64,000 nucleotides of DNA from an uncultured Flavobacteriales bacterium (GCA_913062955.1 CAJXZP010000006.1:1-64000); one strand, 5' to 3'. Shown: positions 53,153 to 63,776, numbered from the stretch's first letter. The notes: generated from the letters alone by a model not told the origin. Numbers and translations: made by a program.

Positions 53153-53566
53153 TTAGTGGGGAAGTTTATCCTTAAACACACCATAAATCCAGGTACCCAC
53201 AATGGCAAAGAAAATCACCACTAGGGCCATATAGGCTCCTGCGCCCACCAAGGTATATAAAGGTCCGGGACAAGCTCCCGTTAAGGCCCACCCCATTCCA
53301 AATATAGTTCCACCTACAATGTAGCGAACAATTCCTTTATCTTTTGGAGGGAATTCAATGACTTGACCTTCTAGGTTTTTGACCTTAAAGTTTTTAATAA
53401 TTTGATTGCTGATCAACGATAGAAACACAGCTGAGCCAATAACACCGTACATATGAAAACTTTCAAATCGGAACATTTCATAAATACGGAACCAAGAAAT
53501 AATTTCAGCCTTGGTAAACATGATTCCAAATACGATTCCTACCAAAATAAATTTTAAATACTTCAT
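53153..53566 (-). CDS. YeeE/YedE-family (sulfur transport) membrane protein, second half
   Basis: 137 residues with four membrane helices and the conserved GTIFGMGWALTGACPGPLYTLVGAG, holding the Cys that handles thiosulfate or sulfide in YeeE-type carriers. Together with the 186-residue gene 10 bases upstream it forms the split two-protein version of the family common in Bacteroidota. The Rhs tip begins 3 bases after its stop codon, so the accessory region was joined exactly at the end of this gene. Confidence 0.88.
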   Translation of the reverse strand: MKYLKFILVGIVFGIMFTKAEIISWFRIYEMFRFESFHMYGVIGSAVFLSLISNQIIKNFKVKNLEGQVIEFPPKDKGIVRYIVGGTIFGMGWALTGACPGPLYTLVGAGAYMALVVIFFAIVGTWIYGVFKDKLPH

Positions 53567-53576
53567 AGTTTCTTAT

Positions 53577-54137
53577 TTAAAAAAGGAAAGGAATAACAAA
53601 ATGAGTCACTAGGAGTCCGCCAATAAAAAAACCGACCACTGCAATTAAGGACGGGAGTTGCAAGTTGGCCAAACCGCTAATGGCATGTCCAGAGGTACAC
53701 CCACCTGCATACCGAGTACCGAAACCGATCAACAAACCTCCAATAACCATTACCACAAAACCTCTTAGCGTAAATAAACTATCCCAACTTAATAATTCGG
53801 TTGGAAAAATACTAGTCTGGTAACTCTCTAATCCAAAGGGTTGCATGGATTCAATGGTACTTGGACTTAATAATATGGGCTCTCCATCAGATAAATATTG
53901 AGTGGCAATAAAACCTCCAATAACCGAACCTAATACAAACATTAAATTCCAAATTTGCGCTTTCCAATCAAAATCAAAAAACTTTACTTTTTTTCCAGCA
54001 CCTGCTATAGCACAAGCGGTACGCAAAGTACTTGAAATTCCAAATGACTTTCCAAAAAGTACCATTAAGGTATACACAAATGCAATGATTGGACCTGCCA
54101 CATACCAGGGCCAAGGTTGTTTCATAAATTCTATCAT
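53577..54137 (-). CDS. YeeE/YedE-family (sulfur transport) membrane protein, first half
   Basis: 186 residues with about five membrane helices. Two conserved Cys sites are present: STLRTACAIAG, and YAGGCTSGHAISGLANL, the family's core motif. It pairs with the 137-residue gene just downstream to make one channel-like carrier, probably for sulfur compounds. No sulfurtransferase or ArsR-type regulator gene lies beside it here. Confidence 0.88.
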   Translation of the reverse strand: MIEFMKQPWPWYVAGPIIAFVYTLMVLFGKSFGISSTLRTACAIAGAGKKVKFFDFDWKAQIWNLMFVLGSVIGGFIATQYLSDGEPILLSPSTIESMQPFGLESYQTSIFPTELLSWDSLFTLRGFVVMVIGGLLIGFGTRYAGGCTSGHAISGLANLQLPSLIAVVGFFIGGLLVTHFVIPFLF

Positions 54138-54259
54138 AATCTTCTGTAATACTGACTAATACAATACCTATTTACTTGGTTAAAAACAGGAACAAACATA
54201 GTCTAAAAAAACAATCTTGTTTTTGGAAAATTCACATCCCCAAAATGGGTAACCGATGA

Positions 54260-57200
54260 CTACTTTTTCTCAAAGTTTATTATTCCTTCCAATAAATTAT
54301 TGGCCATATGGATATCTTTAACTTGCTCAAAAACCAAACTCAATTTACTGTTTTTTTCCTTTAATTGTGCTCTTTTAGGATAGCGTTGAACAAAATCTAA
54401 AACCTTATGAAAATGAGAACTCTCGTAATAACTCGATTGCTGATCGCTCACAAAATACCCAATCAATTTATTACTTTTTAAAACCAATTTTTCAAATCCA
54501 ATGTCCTTTGCTTTCCACTTTAGTTTCACCGAATCAATAAGTAATTCTGTTTCTTCAGGTAAAGGACCAAATCGATCCATCATTTGCTTAGCGAAAGTGG
54601 TTAAATCTCCAATGGTCTTCGCTTCAGCTAAAATCTTATACAGTTTTAATCTTTCGGATACATTTTGAACGTAGGCATCCGGAATCAAAATTTCCAAATC
54701 GCTTTCTAAAGCGGTGTCTCGAACATATTCCTTTTCCTCGTGTGCGTATAAATCTTTAAATTCTTTTTCTTTAAGCTCCTCAATGGCTTCATCTAAGATT
54801 TTTTGATACATCTCAAACCCAACTTCATTGATAAAACCCGTTTGCTCTCCACCTAATAAATCACCCGCCCCACGAATATCCAAGTCACGCATGGCAATAT
54901 TAATTCCACTTCCTAAATCGGAAAATTGACTAATGGCTTCCATTCGTTTACGTCCTTCCCCGGTAAGAGCCGACATTGGCGGAGCAATAAGGTAACAAAA
55001 AGCTTTCCGGTTAGAACGTCCTACTCTACCCCGCATTTGATGCAAGTCACTTAATCCAAAATGATGTGCATTATTAATTAAAATGGTATTAGCGTTTGGA
55101 ATATCCAATCCAGATTCAATAATGGTCGTAGCCACTAAAACATCGTACTCCCCATTGACAAATGCCAACATTCGTTTTTCAAGTTCTGGCCCTTCTAATT
55201 GACCATGCCCTGTAATTACTCTTGCTCCAGGAACGGCTCTACGAACCAAATTGGCAATTTCTTCCAAATTAGCTACCCGATTATTCACGACAAAAACCTG
55301 TCCATCACGACCTAATTCGTAACTAATAGCATCCTTAAATATTTGCTCGGTGAAGGTATGTACTTCCGTTTCCACCGGTTGACGATTAGGCGGAGGAGTA
55401 CTAATCACAGATAAATCGCGCGCACCCATCATTGAAAATTGCAATGTTCGTGGTATAGGGGTTGCGGTCAGGGTTAAGGTATCCAAATTCTTTTTTAAGT
55501 TTTTCAGTTTATCCTTAACGCCTACTCCAAATTTTTGTTCTTCATCAATAATTAAAAGTCCGAGATCTTTAAACTCTACATCTTTTCCTACTATACGATG
55601 GGTTCCAATTAAGATATCCACTTTACCCTCTTTCAGTTTACGAATAACATCCTTAGTTTGTGTAGAAGTTCTAAAACGATTTAAATATTCTATGGTAACA
55701 GGAAAATCTTCCAAGCGTTTGGAGAAACTCCTGTAATGCTGACTCGCTAAAATGGTTGTCGGTACTAATATAGCCACTTGTTTACCATTTACTGCGGCTT
55801 TGAAAGCGGCACGAACCGCAATTTCTGTTTTACCAAACCCTACATCACCACATATCAAACGGTCCATCGGAGTTTCCGATTCCATATCTGCTTTTACATC
55901 AATAGTGGATTTTTCTTGATCTGGGGTATCCTCATATATAAAAGAAGCCTCCAATTCATGTTGTAAATAGGAATCCGGTAAAAACTGAAAACCTTTTACT
56001 GTTTTTCGTTCTGCGTATAAACGGATCAAATCGTACGCAATTATTTTTATTCGAGATTTAGTTTTCTGCTTGGTATTTTTCCATGCGGGTGAACCAATTT
56101 TATGTACCGATGGTACTTTTCCATCTTTACCCGAAAACCTCGAAATGCGATGCAAAGAGTGAATACTCACATATAAAACATCGTTATCTCGATATATTAG
56201 TTTTATAGCTTCTTGTTTTTTCCCATTATTATCCACCTTGACCAATCCCGCAAACTTACCCACTCCATGATCCACATGGGTCACATAATCACCCGTTTCT
56301 AATTTAGCTAAATCTTGTAAGGTAATATCCTGCTGACTTTTCTTAAAGCCTTCTTTTAAATGGAACCGGTGAAAACGTTCAAAAATTTGATGATCCGTAT
56401 AACACGCAATTTTCAAATCATTGTCAATAAAACCCTGATGCAGGTCCAATAATATAGGCGAAAAATTATGCTGCTTCTCTAAGTCCTCAAATATGTTATG
56501 TAAACGATCAATTTGTTTGGCCGATGAAGAAGCAATCACATTTTGAATTCCAAGTGACTTATTCTCTTCAAAATTCTCACTTAATAGATCAAAATTTTTA
56601 TTGAAATGGGGTTGTGGAGTTTGATTCACCGATAATTTCAACGCATCGGAATAGTAATTATTCATCCCGATCTCCACAATTTTACGGTGGCCAATAATTT
56701 CAATTATTTTCTTCGCCCAGACATAGAGTTTTTCTGGTGGCAATTGGATGGTTTCCTTCTTTTCTGTTTTAGGATACAATTCTACCGCTAGATTAAACTC
56801 CCGTTCTACTCTATCTAATGCAAACTGGACATCCTTAAACCAAAGGGTGGTTGATGGGGTAAAGAAATCAATAATATTGATTCTATTTTCTATCAACACC
56901 TGATTTCGCACATCCGGAACGATACTAATGTTATTGTAATTATGATCTGATAATTGCGTGGCTGGATCAAAGCTTCGGATAGAATCTACTTCATCCCCAA
57001 AAAACTCAACCCGGTAAGGTAAGTCATGATTGTACGAAAAAATATCTACAATCCCTCCACGAATAGCATAATCACCCGGTTTAGCTACAAAATCCTCATG
57101 TACAAATTTATACTCTTCCAGTAACTCATTAATGAAATCTCTTGGAATCTCATCTCCTACTTTTATCTCCAGTGTTTTACTTTTCAACTCTTTTCGAGTC

Positions 57201-57598
57201 ACCACCATTTCGGACAAAGCCTCTGGATAGGTAATCACCACCACTTCTTTACGGTGACTTACGGCATCTAAAGTTTCGGTACGTTGTAAAACATCCACAT
57301 CGTTGGTTCTATCTTCTCGATAAGGAGTTCTAGAAGATGCGGGTAAAAAGTGCAATTTACTCTCCGGAAGAATAGATAGAAAATCATTATGCAGGTAAGC
57401 CGCCTCTTCTCTATCATTAGCCACAATTAAATGGCTCCCTCTTAAATGGGTAATGACTCCTTGAACAAACAGGGATAAACCCGACCCTACCAATCCATTA
57501 ATTTTGAAATGTCCGGATTCCGCATCCCGTAAATACATTTTAAGTTCAGTGGCTACGGAGTGATCTGCAAACGCTTCCTTCAGAGAATCTTTAGTCAT
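54260..57598 (-). CDS. mfd: Transcription-repair coupling factor
   Basis: 1112 residues, normal length. An N-terminal UvrB-like part with degenerate ATP site, an RNA polymerase-interaction domain (LETGDYVTHVDHGVGKFAGL), a translocase with Walker A GDVGFGKTE (about 582-590) and DEEQ in LIIDEEQKFGVG, motif VI MRGRVGRSNRKAF, and the C-terminal TRCF domain. It removes stalled RNA polymerase and recruits UvrA. It stands alone. Confidence 0.97.
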   Translation of the reverse strand: MTKDSLKEAFADHSVATELKMYLRDAESGHFKINGLVGSGLSLFVQGVITHLRGSHLIVANDREEAAYLHNDFLSILPESKLHFLPASSRTPYREDRTNDVDVLQRTETLDAVSHRKEVVVITYPEALSEMVVTRKELKSKTLEIKVGDEIPRDFINELLEEYKFVHEDFVAKPGDYAIRGGIVDIFSYNHDLPYRVEFFGDEVDSIRSFDPATQLSDHNYNNISIVPDVRNQVLIENRINIIDFFTPSTTLWFKDVQFALDRVEREFNLAVELYPKTEKKETIQLPPEKLYVWAKKIIEIIGHRKIVEIGMNNYYSDALKLSVNQTPQPHFNKNFDLLSENFEENKSLGIQNVIASSSAKQIDRLHNIFEDLEKQHNFSPILLDLHQGFIDNDLKIACYTDHQIFERFHRFHLKEGFKKSQQDITLQDLAKLETGDYVTHVDHGVGKFAGLVKVDNNGKKQEAIKLIYRDNDVLYVSIHSLHRISRFSGKDGKVPSVHKIGSPAWKNTKQKTKSRIKIIAYDLIRLYAERKTVKGFQFLPDSYLQHELEASFIYEDTPDQEKSTIDVKADMESETPMDRLICGDVGFGKTEIAVRAAFKAAVNGKQVAILVPTTILASQHYRSFSKRLEDFPVTIEYLNRFRTSTQTKDVIRKLKEGKVDILIGTHRIVGKDVEFKDLGLLIIDEEQKFGVGVKDKLKNLKKNLDTLTLTATPIPRTLQFSMMGARDLSVISTPPPNRQPVETEVHTFTEQIFKDAISYELGRDGQVFVVNNRVANLEEIANLVRRAVPGARVITGHGQLEGPELEKRMLAFVNGEYDVLVATTIIESGLDIPNANTILINNAHHFGLSDLHQMRGRVGRSNRKAFCYLIAPPMSALTGEGRKRMEAISQFSDLGSGINIAMRDLDIRGAGDLLGGEQTGFINEVGFEMYQKILDEAIEELKEKEFKDLYAHEEKEYVRDTALESDLEILIPDAYVQNVSERLKLYKILAEAKTIGDLTTFAKQMMDRFGPLPEETELLIDSVKLKWKAKDIGFEKLVLKSNKLIGYFVSDQQSSYYESSHFHKVLDFVQRYPKRAQLKEKNSKLSLVFEQVKDIHMANNLLEGIINFEKK

Positions 57599-57687
57599 TG
57601 GTTGATCTTATCGAATGTTTATGTGAATTGGTGGAGGAGTAAGTAAAACAGAAAGGTTGAATAAATATTCAACCTTTCCCGTTCAAT

Positions 57688-58692
57688 TTATTCATCTTCT
57701 TTTAAGAAACGCTCTACATCTTTCACCATGTCTTCCGACCCTGTGAAATAGGCTATTCTTTGGTGTAAACCAGTAGGTTCAATTTCCATGACTCTATTTT
57801 TTCCATCGGAAGCTAAACCTCCTGCTTGTTCGGCAATCATAGCAAACGGATTGCATTCGTATAACAAACGTAATTTTCCATTTGGAGCAGTCGTGGTTGC
57901 TGGATACATAAACAAGCCACCTTTCAACATATTTCTATGAAAATCGGCCACTAATGAACCAATATATCTGGCACTATATGGACGATTACTATCTGGGTTT
58001 AATTCTTTACAATGTGCTATGTATTTCTTCATACCACTTGAAAAATGAGGATAATTTCCTTCATTAATCGAATAGATTTTCCCTTTTTTCGGAATCTGCA
58101 TTAAAGGGTGCGATAGGTAAAAAGTACCTAAAGATGGATCTAGTGTAAACCCGTTCACTCCTTTTCCGGTGGTATATACCAACATGGTAGAGCTTCCGTA
58201 AATAACGTAACCGGCAGCTACTTGTTTGTCTCCTTTTTGTAAAAAATCTCTCATTTCCAAGGGTTGTCCTATGGGAGAAACTCTTCTATAAATAGCGAAA
58301 ATAGTACCGATACTAACATTTACATCAATATTTGAAGACCCATCCAAAGGGTCAATCATCACTACATAATTACCGTTTTGGGCAACATGGCTATCAAATT
58401 GAATAAAATCTTCCTGCTCTTCAGAAGCCATTCCACATACTTGACCTTGCGATTCTAAGGCATCCATAAATACCTCATCTGCAAATACATCCAACTTCTG
58501 TTGTTGTTCACCTTGGATATTCTCGGCACCGTATGCTCCAGTGATATCAGCAATTCCGGCTTTATTAACCTCTCTATTTACTACTTTTGCAGCTAATACA
58601 ATGGCACTTAACAAACCGGTTAATTCTCCTGTAGCATAAGGAAAATCAGCTTGTTTCTTAATAATATAATCTTCTAAAGTAACTAACTTCAT
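57688..58692 (-). CDS. fbp: Class 1 fructose-1,6-bisphosphatase
   Basis: 334 residues, the usual length. The metal-binding [19 protein letters not shown] is intact, as are [11 protein letters not shown] and the sugar-binding [17 protein letters not shown]. It hydrolyses fructose-1,6-bisphosphate to fructose-6-phosphate in gluconeogenesis. Its promoter box lies at 58724-58731. Confidence 0.97.
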   Translation of the reverse strand: MKLVTLEDYIIKKQADFPYATGELTGLLSAIVLAAKVVNREVNKAGIADITGAYGAENIQGEQQQKLDVFADEVFMDALESQGQVCGMASEEQEDFIQFDSHVAQNGNYVVMIDPLDGSSNIDVNVSIGTIFAIYRRVSPIGQPLEMRDFLQKGDKQVAAGYVIYGSSTMLVYTTGKGVNGFTLDPSLGTFYLSHPLMQIPKKGKIYSINEGNYPHFSSGMKKYIAHCKELNPDSNRPYSARYIGSLVADFHRNMLKGGLFMYPATTTAPNGKLRLLYECNPFAMIAEQAGGLASDGKNRVMEIEPTGLHQRIAYFTGSEDMVKDVERFLKEDE

Positions 58693-58723
58693 AGTGTTTT
58701 CTTGAGGTTCAATTTAACGGCAG

Positions 58724-58731
58724 CAAATATA
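58724..58731 (-). promoter_or_regulatory. Bacteroidota -7 promoter box of fbp
   Basis: On the minus strand this reads TATATTTG (TAnnTTTG), 31 bases before the fbp start codon. A TTTG farther upstream is at a poor distance, so only the -7 box is claimed. Confidence 0.45.
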
Positions 58732-58829
58732 GTATGGGGCAAGTCTAAAACGAAATTCCAAACCCGTTGAATTCAAACATTTTTCACCATTTTTTCAGAT
58801 TAACTTTCGGTGTTAAAATAGCCCAAATA

Positions 58830-58864
58830 TTTGCAAACTAACCGTTATGAAAAGTGTATTTTTG
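58830..58864 (+). promoter_or_regulatory. Promoter of ribBA (-33 TTTG and -7 TAnnTTTG)
   Basis: TTTG at 58830-58833 and TATTTTTG at 58857-58864, 23 bases apart. The transcript would start just before the ATG at 58885, leaving a very short leader, so an FMN riboswitch in front of ribBA can be ruled out. Confidence 0.55.
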
Positions 58865-58884
58865 CGCCACCAAATTTTGAATGT

Positions 58885-60018
58885 ATGAACACTGCATTAA
58901 ATACGATTGAAGAAGCTATAGCTGACATTAAGTTAGGAAAAGTAGTAATTGTTGTTGACGATGAAAACAGAGAAAACGAAGGTGACTTTGTTGCGGCTGC
59001 CGAAATGGTTACTCCAGAAATGATTAATTACATGGCCACTCATGGCCGAGGATTAATTTGTACTCCCATAACGGTAGATCGTGCGGAGGAAGTTGGATTG
59101 CAACTTATGGTAGGTAACACCTCCGACCCCCAAGAAACGGCTTTTACGGTTTCTATTGATTTATTAGGGGATGGAAATACAACTGGAATTTCTGCATCTG
59201 ACCGTTCAAACACTATCAAGGCTTTATTAGCGGATGATGCACCCACTCGAACGTTTGGAAAACCAGGACATGTATTCCCGTTGATTGCAAAAAACGGTGG
59301 CGTTTTAAGAAGAACAGGTCATACCGAAGCAGCTATTGATTTAGCCCGTTTGTCTGGATTTGCACCCGCAGGAGTCATTGTAGAGATTATGAACGAGGAC
59401 GGATCGATGGCTCGGTTACCAGAACTTAAAATCTTAGCAAAAAAATTAGATTTAAAACTGATCAGTATTGAAGACCTCATTGCCTTTCGAATGGAAAATG
59501 AGTCTTTGATTGAACGTAAATTTGAGACTTCTCAAAAAGTGGGAGATCACGAATACAAATTGATCCAATATGAACAAACCACTACGGGAGATATGCATTT
59601 CGCATTAACCTTAGGTGAATTCAATGAAGAAGAATCGGTGTTAGTTCGGGTTCATTCTAGTTACGTACAAGGAAATGTATTTGACGGGTTAAATTGTTCA
59701 ACTGGTCCACAACTGCATGCCGCCATGCGTCAAATTGAAAAAGCTGGAAAAGGAGCTATTCTTTACATGCAACAAGAACATTCCGATACCCCCAACAACG
59801 GTATTACAGCCGGAGGTATTGATTCGGTAATTGCTAAAATGAACTCCGAAATAAAAATTGACAATCGTGATTATGGTATTGGAGCTCAAATTTTGCGTGA
59901 TTTAGGAATCAGTAAGATGAAAGTAATGAGTAGCAGAACCATTAAACGAACGGGTATTGTAGGGTACGGACTTGAAGTAACCGATTACGTTCCTTTAGAG
60001 CTCTCACACCATGTATAA
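58885..60018 (+). CDS. ribB: RibBA: DHBP synthase with a degenerate GTP cyclohydrolase II domain
   Basis: The start at ATG 58885 ([15 protein letters not shown]) gives 377 residues; the frame from 58831 would cover the promoter. The N-terminal half is a normal 3,4-dihydroxy-2-butanone-4-phosphate synthase ([27 protein letters not shown]), making a riboflavin precursor from ribulose-5-phosphate. In the C-terminal half, the zinc ligands of GTP cyclohydrolase II are mostly gone: Tyr260, Cys271 and Thr273 stand where E. coli RibA has Cys54, Cys65 and Cys67. The QEGRGIGL stretch is replaced by [11 protein letters not shown]. So the second half is probably inactive, and another gene must supply GTP cyclohydrolase II. 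The stop overlaps pyrD by 8 bases. Confidence 0.92.
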   Translation: MNTALNTIEEAIADIKLGKVVIVVDDENRENEGDFVAAAEMVTPEMINYMATHGRGLICTPITVDRAEEVGLQLMVGNTSDPQETAFTVSIDLLGDGNTTGISASDRSNTIKALLADDAPTRTFGKPGHVFPLIAKNGGVLRRTGHTEAAIDLARLSGFAPAGVIVEIMNEDGSMARLPELKILAKKLDLKLISIEDLIAFRMENESLIERKFETSQKVGDHEYKLIQYEQTTTGDMHFALTLGEFNEEESVLVRVHSSYVQGNVFDGLNCSTGPQLHAAMRQIEKAGKGAILYMQQEHSDTPNNGITAGGIDSVIAKMNSEIKIDNRDYGIGAQILRDLGISKMKVMSSRTIKRTGIVGYGLEVTDYVPLELSHHV

Positions 60019-61039
60019 ATCACTAATTAGACCGATATTATTCTCCTTCCCTCCCGAAAAGGCGCATCAATTAGTGATGGGCATTTTAAAAGCCAAATTG
60101 GCGGTACCTGGAGTAAGAAGTCTATTCAAATCGATGTTCACCCTGGAGGACAAAAGATTGGAACGGGAAGTTTTTGGCATCAAATTCCCAAACCCCGTTG
60201 GGTTAGCAGCAGGTTTTGATAAGAATGCCGATTACTACAAGCAAATGTCAGTACTTGGTTTTGGTTTTGTAGAAATTGGAACGGTTACCCCAGTGGGTCA
60301 ACCAGGTAATCCAGCGCCAAGAATGTTTCGTTTACCGGCCGATGAAGGTTTGATTAATCGAATGGGATTCAATAATGGAGGTGTTGAGGTAGCCATTGAA
60401 AATTTAAAATCGCGTCCAAAGGATCTTATTATTGGTGGGAATATTGGCAAAAACAAGGTAACACCCAATAACGAAGCCATCAACGATTACATAACAGCAT
60501 TTGATGCCCTTTTTGATTACGTGGATTATTTTGTAGTTAATGTGAGCTCTCCAAATACACCTGGATTAAGGGCGTTACAGGATAAAGGACCTTTAACTGA
60601 AATCTTAAACGAACTTCAAACTCGGAATCAAAAGAAAAGCCATCCTAAACCCATATTGTTAAAGATAGCTCCGGATTTAACAGATTCGCAATTAGATGAT
60701 ATCGTTGATATTATTACCGATACCAAAACAGATGGTGTTATTGCAACAAATACGACTATTAGTCGTGAAGGATTAAAAACCGACCAATCGGTAACGGAAG
60801 AAATGGGTGGTTTAAGTGGTAAACCTGTAAAATCAAGATCTACTGCGGTTATAAAATACTTACATACTAAATCAAAGGGATCCTTCCCGATTATTGGTGT
60901 TGGAGGAATTCAAACGGCTGAAGATGCGATTGAAAAACTAGATGCAGGTGCTTCATTGATTCAGGTTTATACTGGATTTATTTATGAAGGCCCGGCTATG
61001 GTAAAAAATATTTGTAAAGGAATTTTAGCTAAGGGTTAA
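60011..61039 (+). CDS. pyrD: Dihydroorotate dehydrogenase (quinone), class 2
   Basis: 342 residues with the class 2 N-terminal membrane-associating helix ([18 protein letters not shown]) and FMN-site motifs ([31 protein letters not shown]). [11 protein letters not shown] carries the catalytic Ser region. It oxidises dihydroorotate to orotate and passes electrons to quinone. It overlaps ribBA by 8 bases, giving translational coupling of riboflavin and pyrimidine genes; FMN is the link. Confidence 0.97.
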   Translation: MYKSLIRPILFSFPPEKAHQLVMGILKAKLAVPGVRSLFKSMFTLEDKRLEREVFGIKFPNPVGLAAGFDKNADYYKQMSVLGFGFVEIGTVTPVGQPGNPAPRMFRLPADEGLINRMGFNNGGVEVAIENLKSRPKDLIIGGNIGKNKVTPNNEAINDYITAFDALFDYVDYFVVNVSSPNTPGLRALQDKGPLTEILNELQTRNQKKSHPKPILLKIAPDLTDSQLDDIVDIITDTKTDGVIATNTTISREGLKTDQSVTEEMGGLSGKPVKSRSTAVIKYLHTKSKGSFPIIGVGGIQTAEDAIEKLDAGASLIQVYTGFIYEGPAMVKNICKGILAKG

Positions 61040-61060
61040 GAAACTAAAAAACACAAAAAA

Positions 61061-61095
61061 AGCCCTTCATGTAAATTACATGAAGGGCTTTTTTA
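61061..61095. terminator. Bidirectional terminator between pyrD and trxA
   Basis: Arms AGCCCTTCATG (61061-61071) and CATGAAGGGCT (61079-61089) with a 7-base loop, an A-run before and T6 after. It serves the two convergent genes. Confidence 0.88.
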
Positions 61096-61113
61096 ATATG
61101 TTAAAACTGCGAT

Positions 61114-61431
61114 TTACATTAAAGCCGTTAATTTTCCTTCTAACACATCTTTAGATGCAGCACCCACTTGTTTATCTGCAACCTCACCATTCTTGATATA
61201 CAAAACGGTTGGGATATTTCTAATTCCAAATTTCATGGATACTTGTGGGTTTTCATCCACGTTCACCTTAGCAACCAATGCTTTATCACCTTGCTCTGTA
61301 GATATTTCCTCAACAATAGGCCCAATTAAGCGACATGGTCCACACCATTCTGCCCAAAAGTCAAGTAACACGGGTTTGTCACTGTTCATTACTAATTCCT
61401 CAAAGTTCGCATCTGTGATTTCAACTGCCAT
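61114..61431 (-). CDS. trxA: Thioredoxin
   Basis: 105 residues, the normal length for thioredoxin 1. The active site is WC30GPC33 in DFWAEWCGPCRLIGP, and the cis-proline lies in RNIPTVLYIKNG. No signal peptide, so it is a cytosolic disulfide reductase. Promoter box at 61475-61482. Confidence 0.96.
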   Translation of the reverse strand: MAVEITDANFEELVMNSDKPVLLDFWAEWCGPCRLIGPIVEEISTEQGDKALVAKVNVDENPQVSMKFGIRNIPTVLYIKNGEVADKQVGAASKDVLEGKLTALM

Positions 61432-61474
61432 AATTCTATACTTTTAATTTTATTATTCTCTTTTTTAAGCCATG

Positions 61475-61482
61475 CAAATTTA
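61475..61482 (-). promoter_or_regulatory. Bacteroidota -7 promoter box of trxA
   Basis: TAAATTTG on the minus strand, 43 bases before the start codon. The -33 element is not clear. Confidence 0.4.
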
Positions 61483-61700
61483 AACCATCGCTTTGAAATT
61501 GATTTGCAATTTGCAACACAATTCATTTCATTTTTCAAAAATCATCTTATTAATTTATTAACATAATCAATGGCGCTGTTGAAACCTTTCTAAACCACCA
61601 CCCTATCTGCCACGAATGAATATTACCCCTCCTTATAATTGTATAAATATTAACGCTCTAATAACACCTCTACTATCCCAATAAAATAAGGGCAAAGACG

Positions 61701-61708
61701 TACTTTTG
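61701..61708 (+). promoter_or_regulatory. Bacteroidota -7 promoter box of the YgiQ gene
   Basis: TACTTTTG ends only four bases before the ATG at 61713. The transcript would then have almost no leader. Confidence 0.45.
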
Positions 61709-61712
61709 CAGC

Positions 61713-63776
61713 ATGCAACATCGTCCGTTATCTGATTGGTTACCAATCACAAAAAAAGAAGTGAAAAATAGAGGCTGGGAACAGTTAGATGTAATTCTAA
61801 TTTCGGGCGATGCATATGTGGATCACCCTTCTTTTGGTCCAGCCGTGATTGGTCGAATCATAGAGAGTTATGGGTTTAAAATTGGGATTATTCCGCAACC
61901 CAATTGGCGAGATGATTTGCATGAATTCCAAAAACTAGGTAAACCAAAGTATTTCTTTGCCGTTACTTCGGGCTGTATGGATTCCATGGTAAATCACTAT
62001 ACCGCAGGCTTACGAAAACGTTCGACCGATGCCTATACTCCTGGAGGAGAAGCAGGATATCGTCCAGACTACGCTACCACTGAATACACGCAAATTCTAA
62101 AGAAATTATTTCCAGATGTACCCGTTGTTATTGGGGGCATTGAAGCATCCTTAAGACGAGTAACCCATTACGATTACTGGTCTGATAAATTGAGTAAATC
62201 TATACTTGAAACCAGTGGTGCTGATTTATTAGTATATGGTATGGGGGAAGCTCCTTTAAGAGAGATTATCACCTTGTTGCAAAAAGGCGTTCCTTTTGAG
62301 CAACTCACCATGGTAAAGCAAACGGCTTACATGAAGCCCATCTCTGAAGAACTTCCAAAAAATAAAAAGTGGGACGATAAGGAATTAACATCTCATGATA
62401 TTTGTGTCAATGACAAACTCAAGTTTGCTGCAAACTTCAAAGTAATTGAACAGGAATCCAATAAGGTAAATGCCAAACGACTTATTCAAAAATCTGGGAA
62501 TAATAACTTAGTTATTAATCCACCTTTTGATACCATGACCGAAAAGGAAATGGATCGAGCATTTGATTTGCCATACACACGACTCCCCCATCCTAAGTAT
62601 AAGTTTAGAGGGCCAATACCCGCATACGATATGATTAAGTTCTCCATCAATATCCATAGAGGATGTTTTGGAGGCTGTAGTTTTTGTACGATTTCTGCGC
62701 ATCAAGGAAAGTTTATTGCGAGTCGTTCCGAAGAATCCATTCTTAGAGAGGTAGAACAAGTTTCGGAGATGGAAGATTTCAAAGGATATTTGTCTGATTT
62801 AGGTGGACCATCCGCCAATATGTACAAGTTAAAAGGGAAGGTGAAATCTATTTGCGATAAATGTGTGGCACCATCTTGTATACATCCTATGGTTTGTGAT
62901 AATCTGGACACGAATCATGATCCCATGACCCAGCTGTATAAAAAGGTGGATGCCTTACCAAAAATCAAAAAAGCATTTATTGGAAGTGGGATTCGTTACG
63001 ATTTATTGACACGTTCCTATAATAAAAAGGCAGACAATTCCATAGAGCCTTATATGGAACAAGTACTGAAAAGACATGTTTCGGGAAGGTTAAAAGTAGC
63101 TCCCGAGCATAGTTCGGATGCGACTTTAAAACTTATGCGTAAACCCAAGTTTGAGCACTTTATCGAGTTCAAAAAGAACTTTGACCGAATAAATGAAAAG
63201 TACAAATTAAACCAACAATTAATTCCGTATTTTATTTCTAGTCATCCGGGATCAACGGAGGAGGAAATGGCCAATTTAGCAGGAGACACTAAAGATATGG
63301 GTTTCCAGTTAGAGCAGGTTCAAGACTTTACTCCTACTCCAATGACGGTAGCCACCGTGGCTTATTATTCGGGATACCATCCGTATACCTTAGAAAAAGT
63401 ATATACGGCTAAAAAACCATCGGAAAAGAAAAACCAACACCGATTCTTCTTTTGGTATAAGAAAGAGAACCATCAGTGGATTAGAGAAAGCTTGCGAAAA
63501 ATTGATCGTTTAGATTTGGCGGAAAAATTATTGACTTTTCCTAAAAAAGGAATTCCAAAAGTTATTTCAAATGAAATCTTAACGGATCCCAAAGCGACTG
63601 ATCCGGACCGTAAACAAGGAAAGTCAAAGAAGGTATTCAAGACCAAAACAACCGAAGGAAAGTTCAAAAAACCAGGTAAAGTGGAGTTTGATCACCCGAA
63701 AAGAAAAAAGCCACAAAAGAAAAGCACACGTAACAATCCAAATGCTAAGACAAACAAAAAACGAGTCGTTCGTTAA
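61713..63776 (+). CDS. ygiQ: YgiQ family radical SAM protein
   Basis: 687 residues. The N-terminal domain opens with DVILISGDAYVDHPSFG, the family's usual phrase. The radical SAM cluster is C318-FGG-C322-SF-C325 in HRGCFGGCSFCTISAHQGKFIASRS, and more cysteines follow (CDKCVAPSCIHPMVC). The last 60 residues are a basic, low-complexity tail (KKVFKTKTTEGKFKKPGKV...). The family (UPF0313) is widespread, and its reaction is unknown. The stop overlaps the convergent hipA-like gene's stop by 4 bases. Confidence 0.95.
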   Translation: MQHRPLSDWLPITKKEVKNRGWEQLDVILISGDAYVDHPSFGPAVIGRIIESYGFKIGIIPQPNWRDDLHEFQKLGKPKYFFAVTSGCMDSMVNHYTAGLRKRSTDAYTPGGEAGYRPDYATTEYTQILKKLFPDVPVVIGGIEASLRRVTHYDYWSDKLSKSILETSGADLLVYGMGEAPLREIITLLQKGVPFEQLTMVKQTAYMKPISEELPKNKKWDDKELTSHDICVNDKLKFAANFKVIEQESNKVNAKRLIQKSGNNNLVINPPFDTMTEKEMDRAFDLPYTRLPHPKYKFRGPIPAYDMIKFSINIHRGCFGGCSFCTISAHQGKFIASRSEESILREVEQVSEMEDFKGYLSDLGGPSANMYKLKGKVKSICDKCVAPSCIHPMVCDNLDTNHDPMTQLYKKVDALPKIKKAFIGSGIRYDLLTRSYNKKADNSIEPYMEQVLKRHVSGRLKVAPEHSSDATLKLMRKPKFEHFIEFKKNFDRINEKYKLNQQLIPYFISSHPGSTEEEMANLAGDTKDMGFQLEQVQDFTPTPMTVATVAYYSGYHPYTLEKVYTAKKPSEKKNQHRFFFWYKKENHQWIRESLRKIDRLDLAEKLLTFPKKGIPKVISNEILTDPKATDPDRKQGKSKKVFKTKTTEGKFKKPGKVEFDHPKRKKPQKKSTRNNPNAKTNKKRVVR

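Noticed and set aside
58834..58884. FMN riboswitch ahead of ribBA
   Set aside because: The leader after the promoter is only about 20 bases, far too short.
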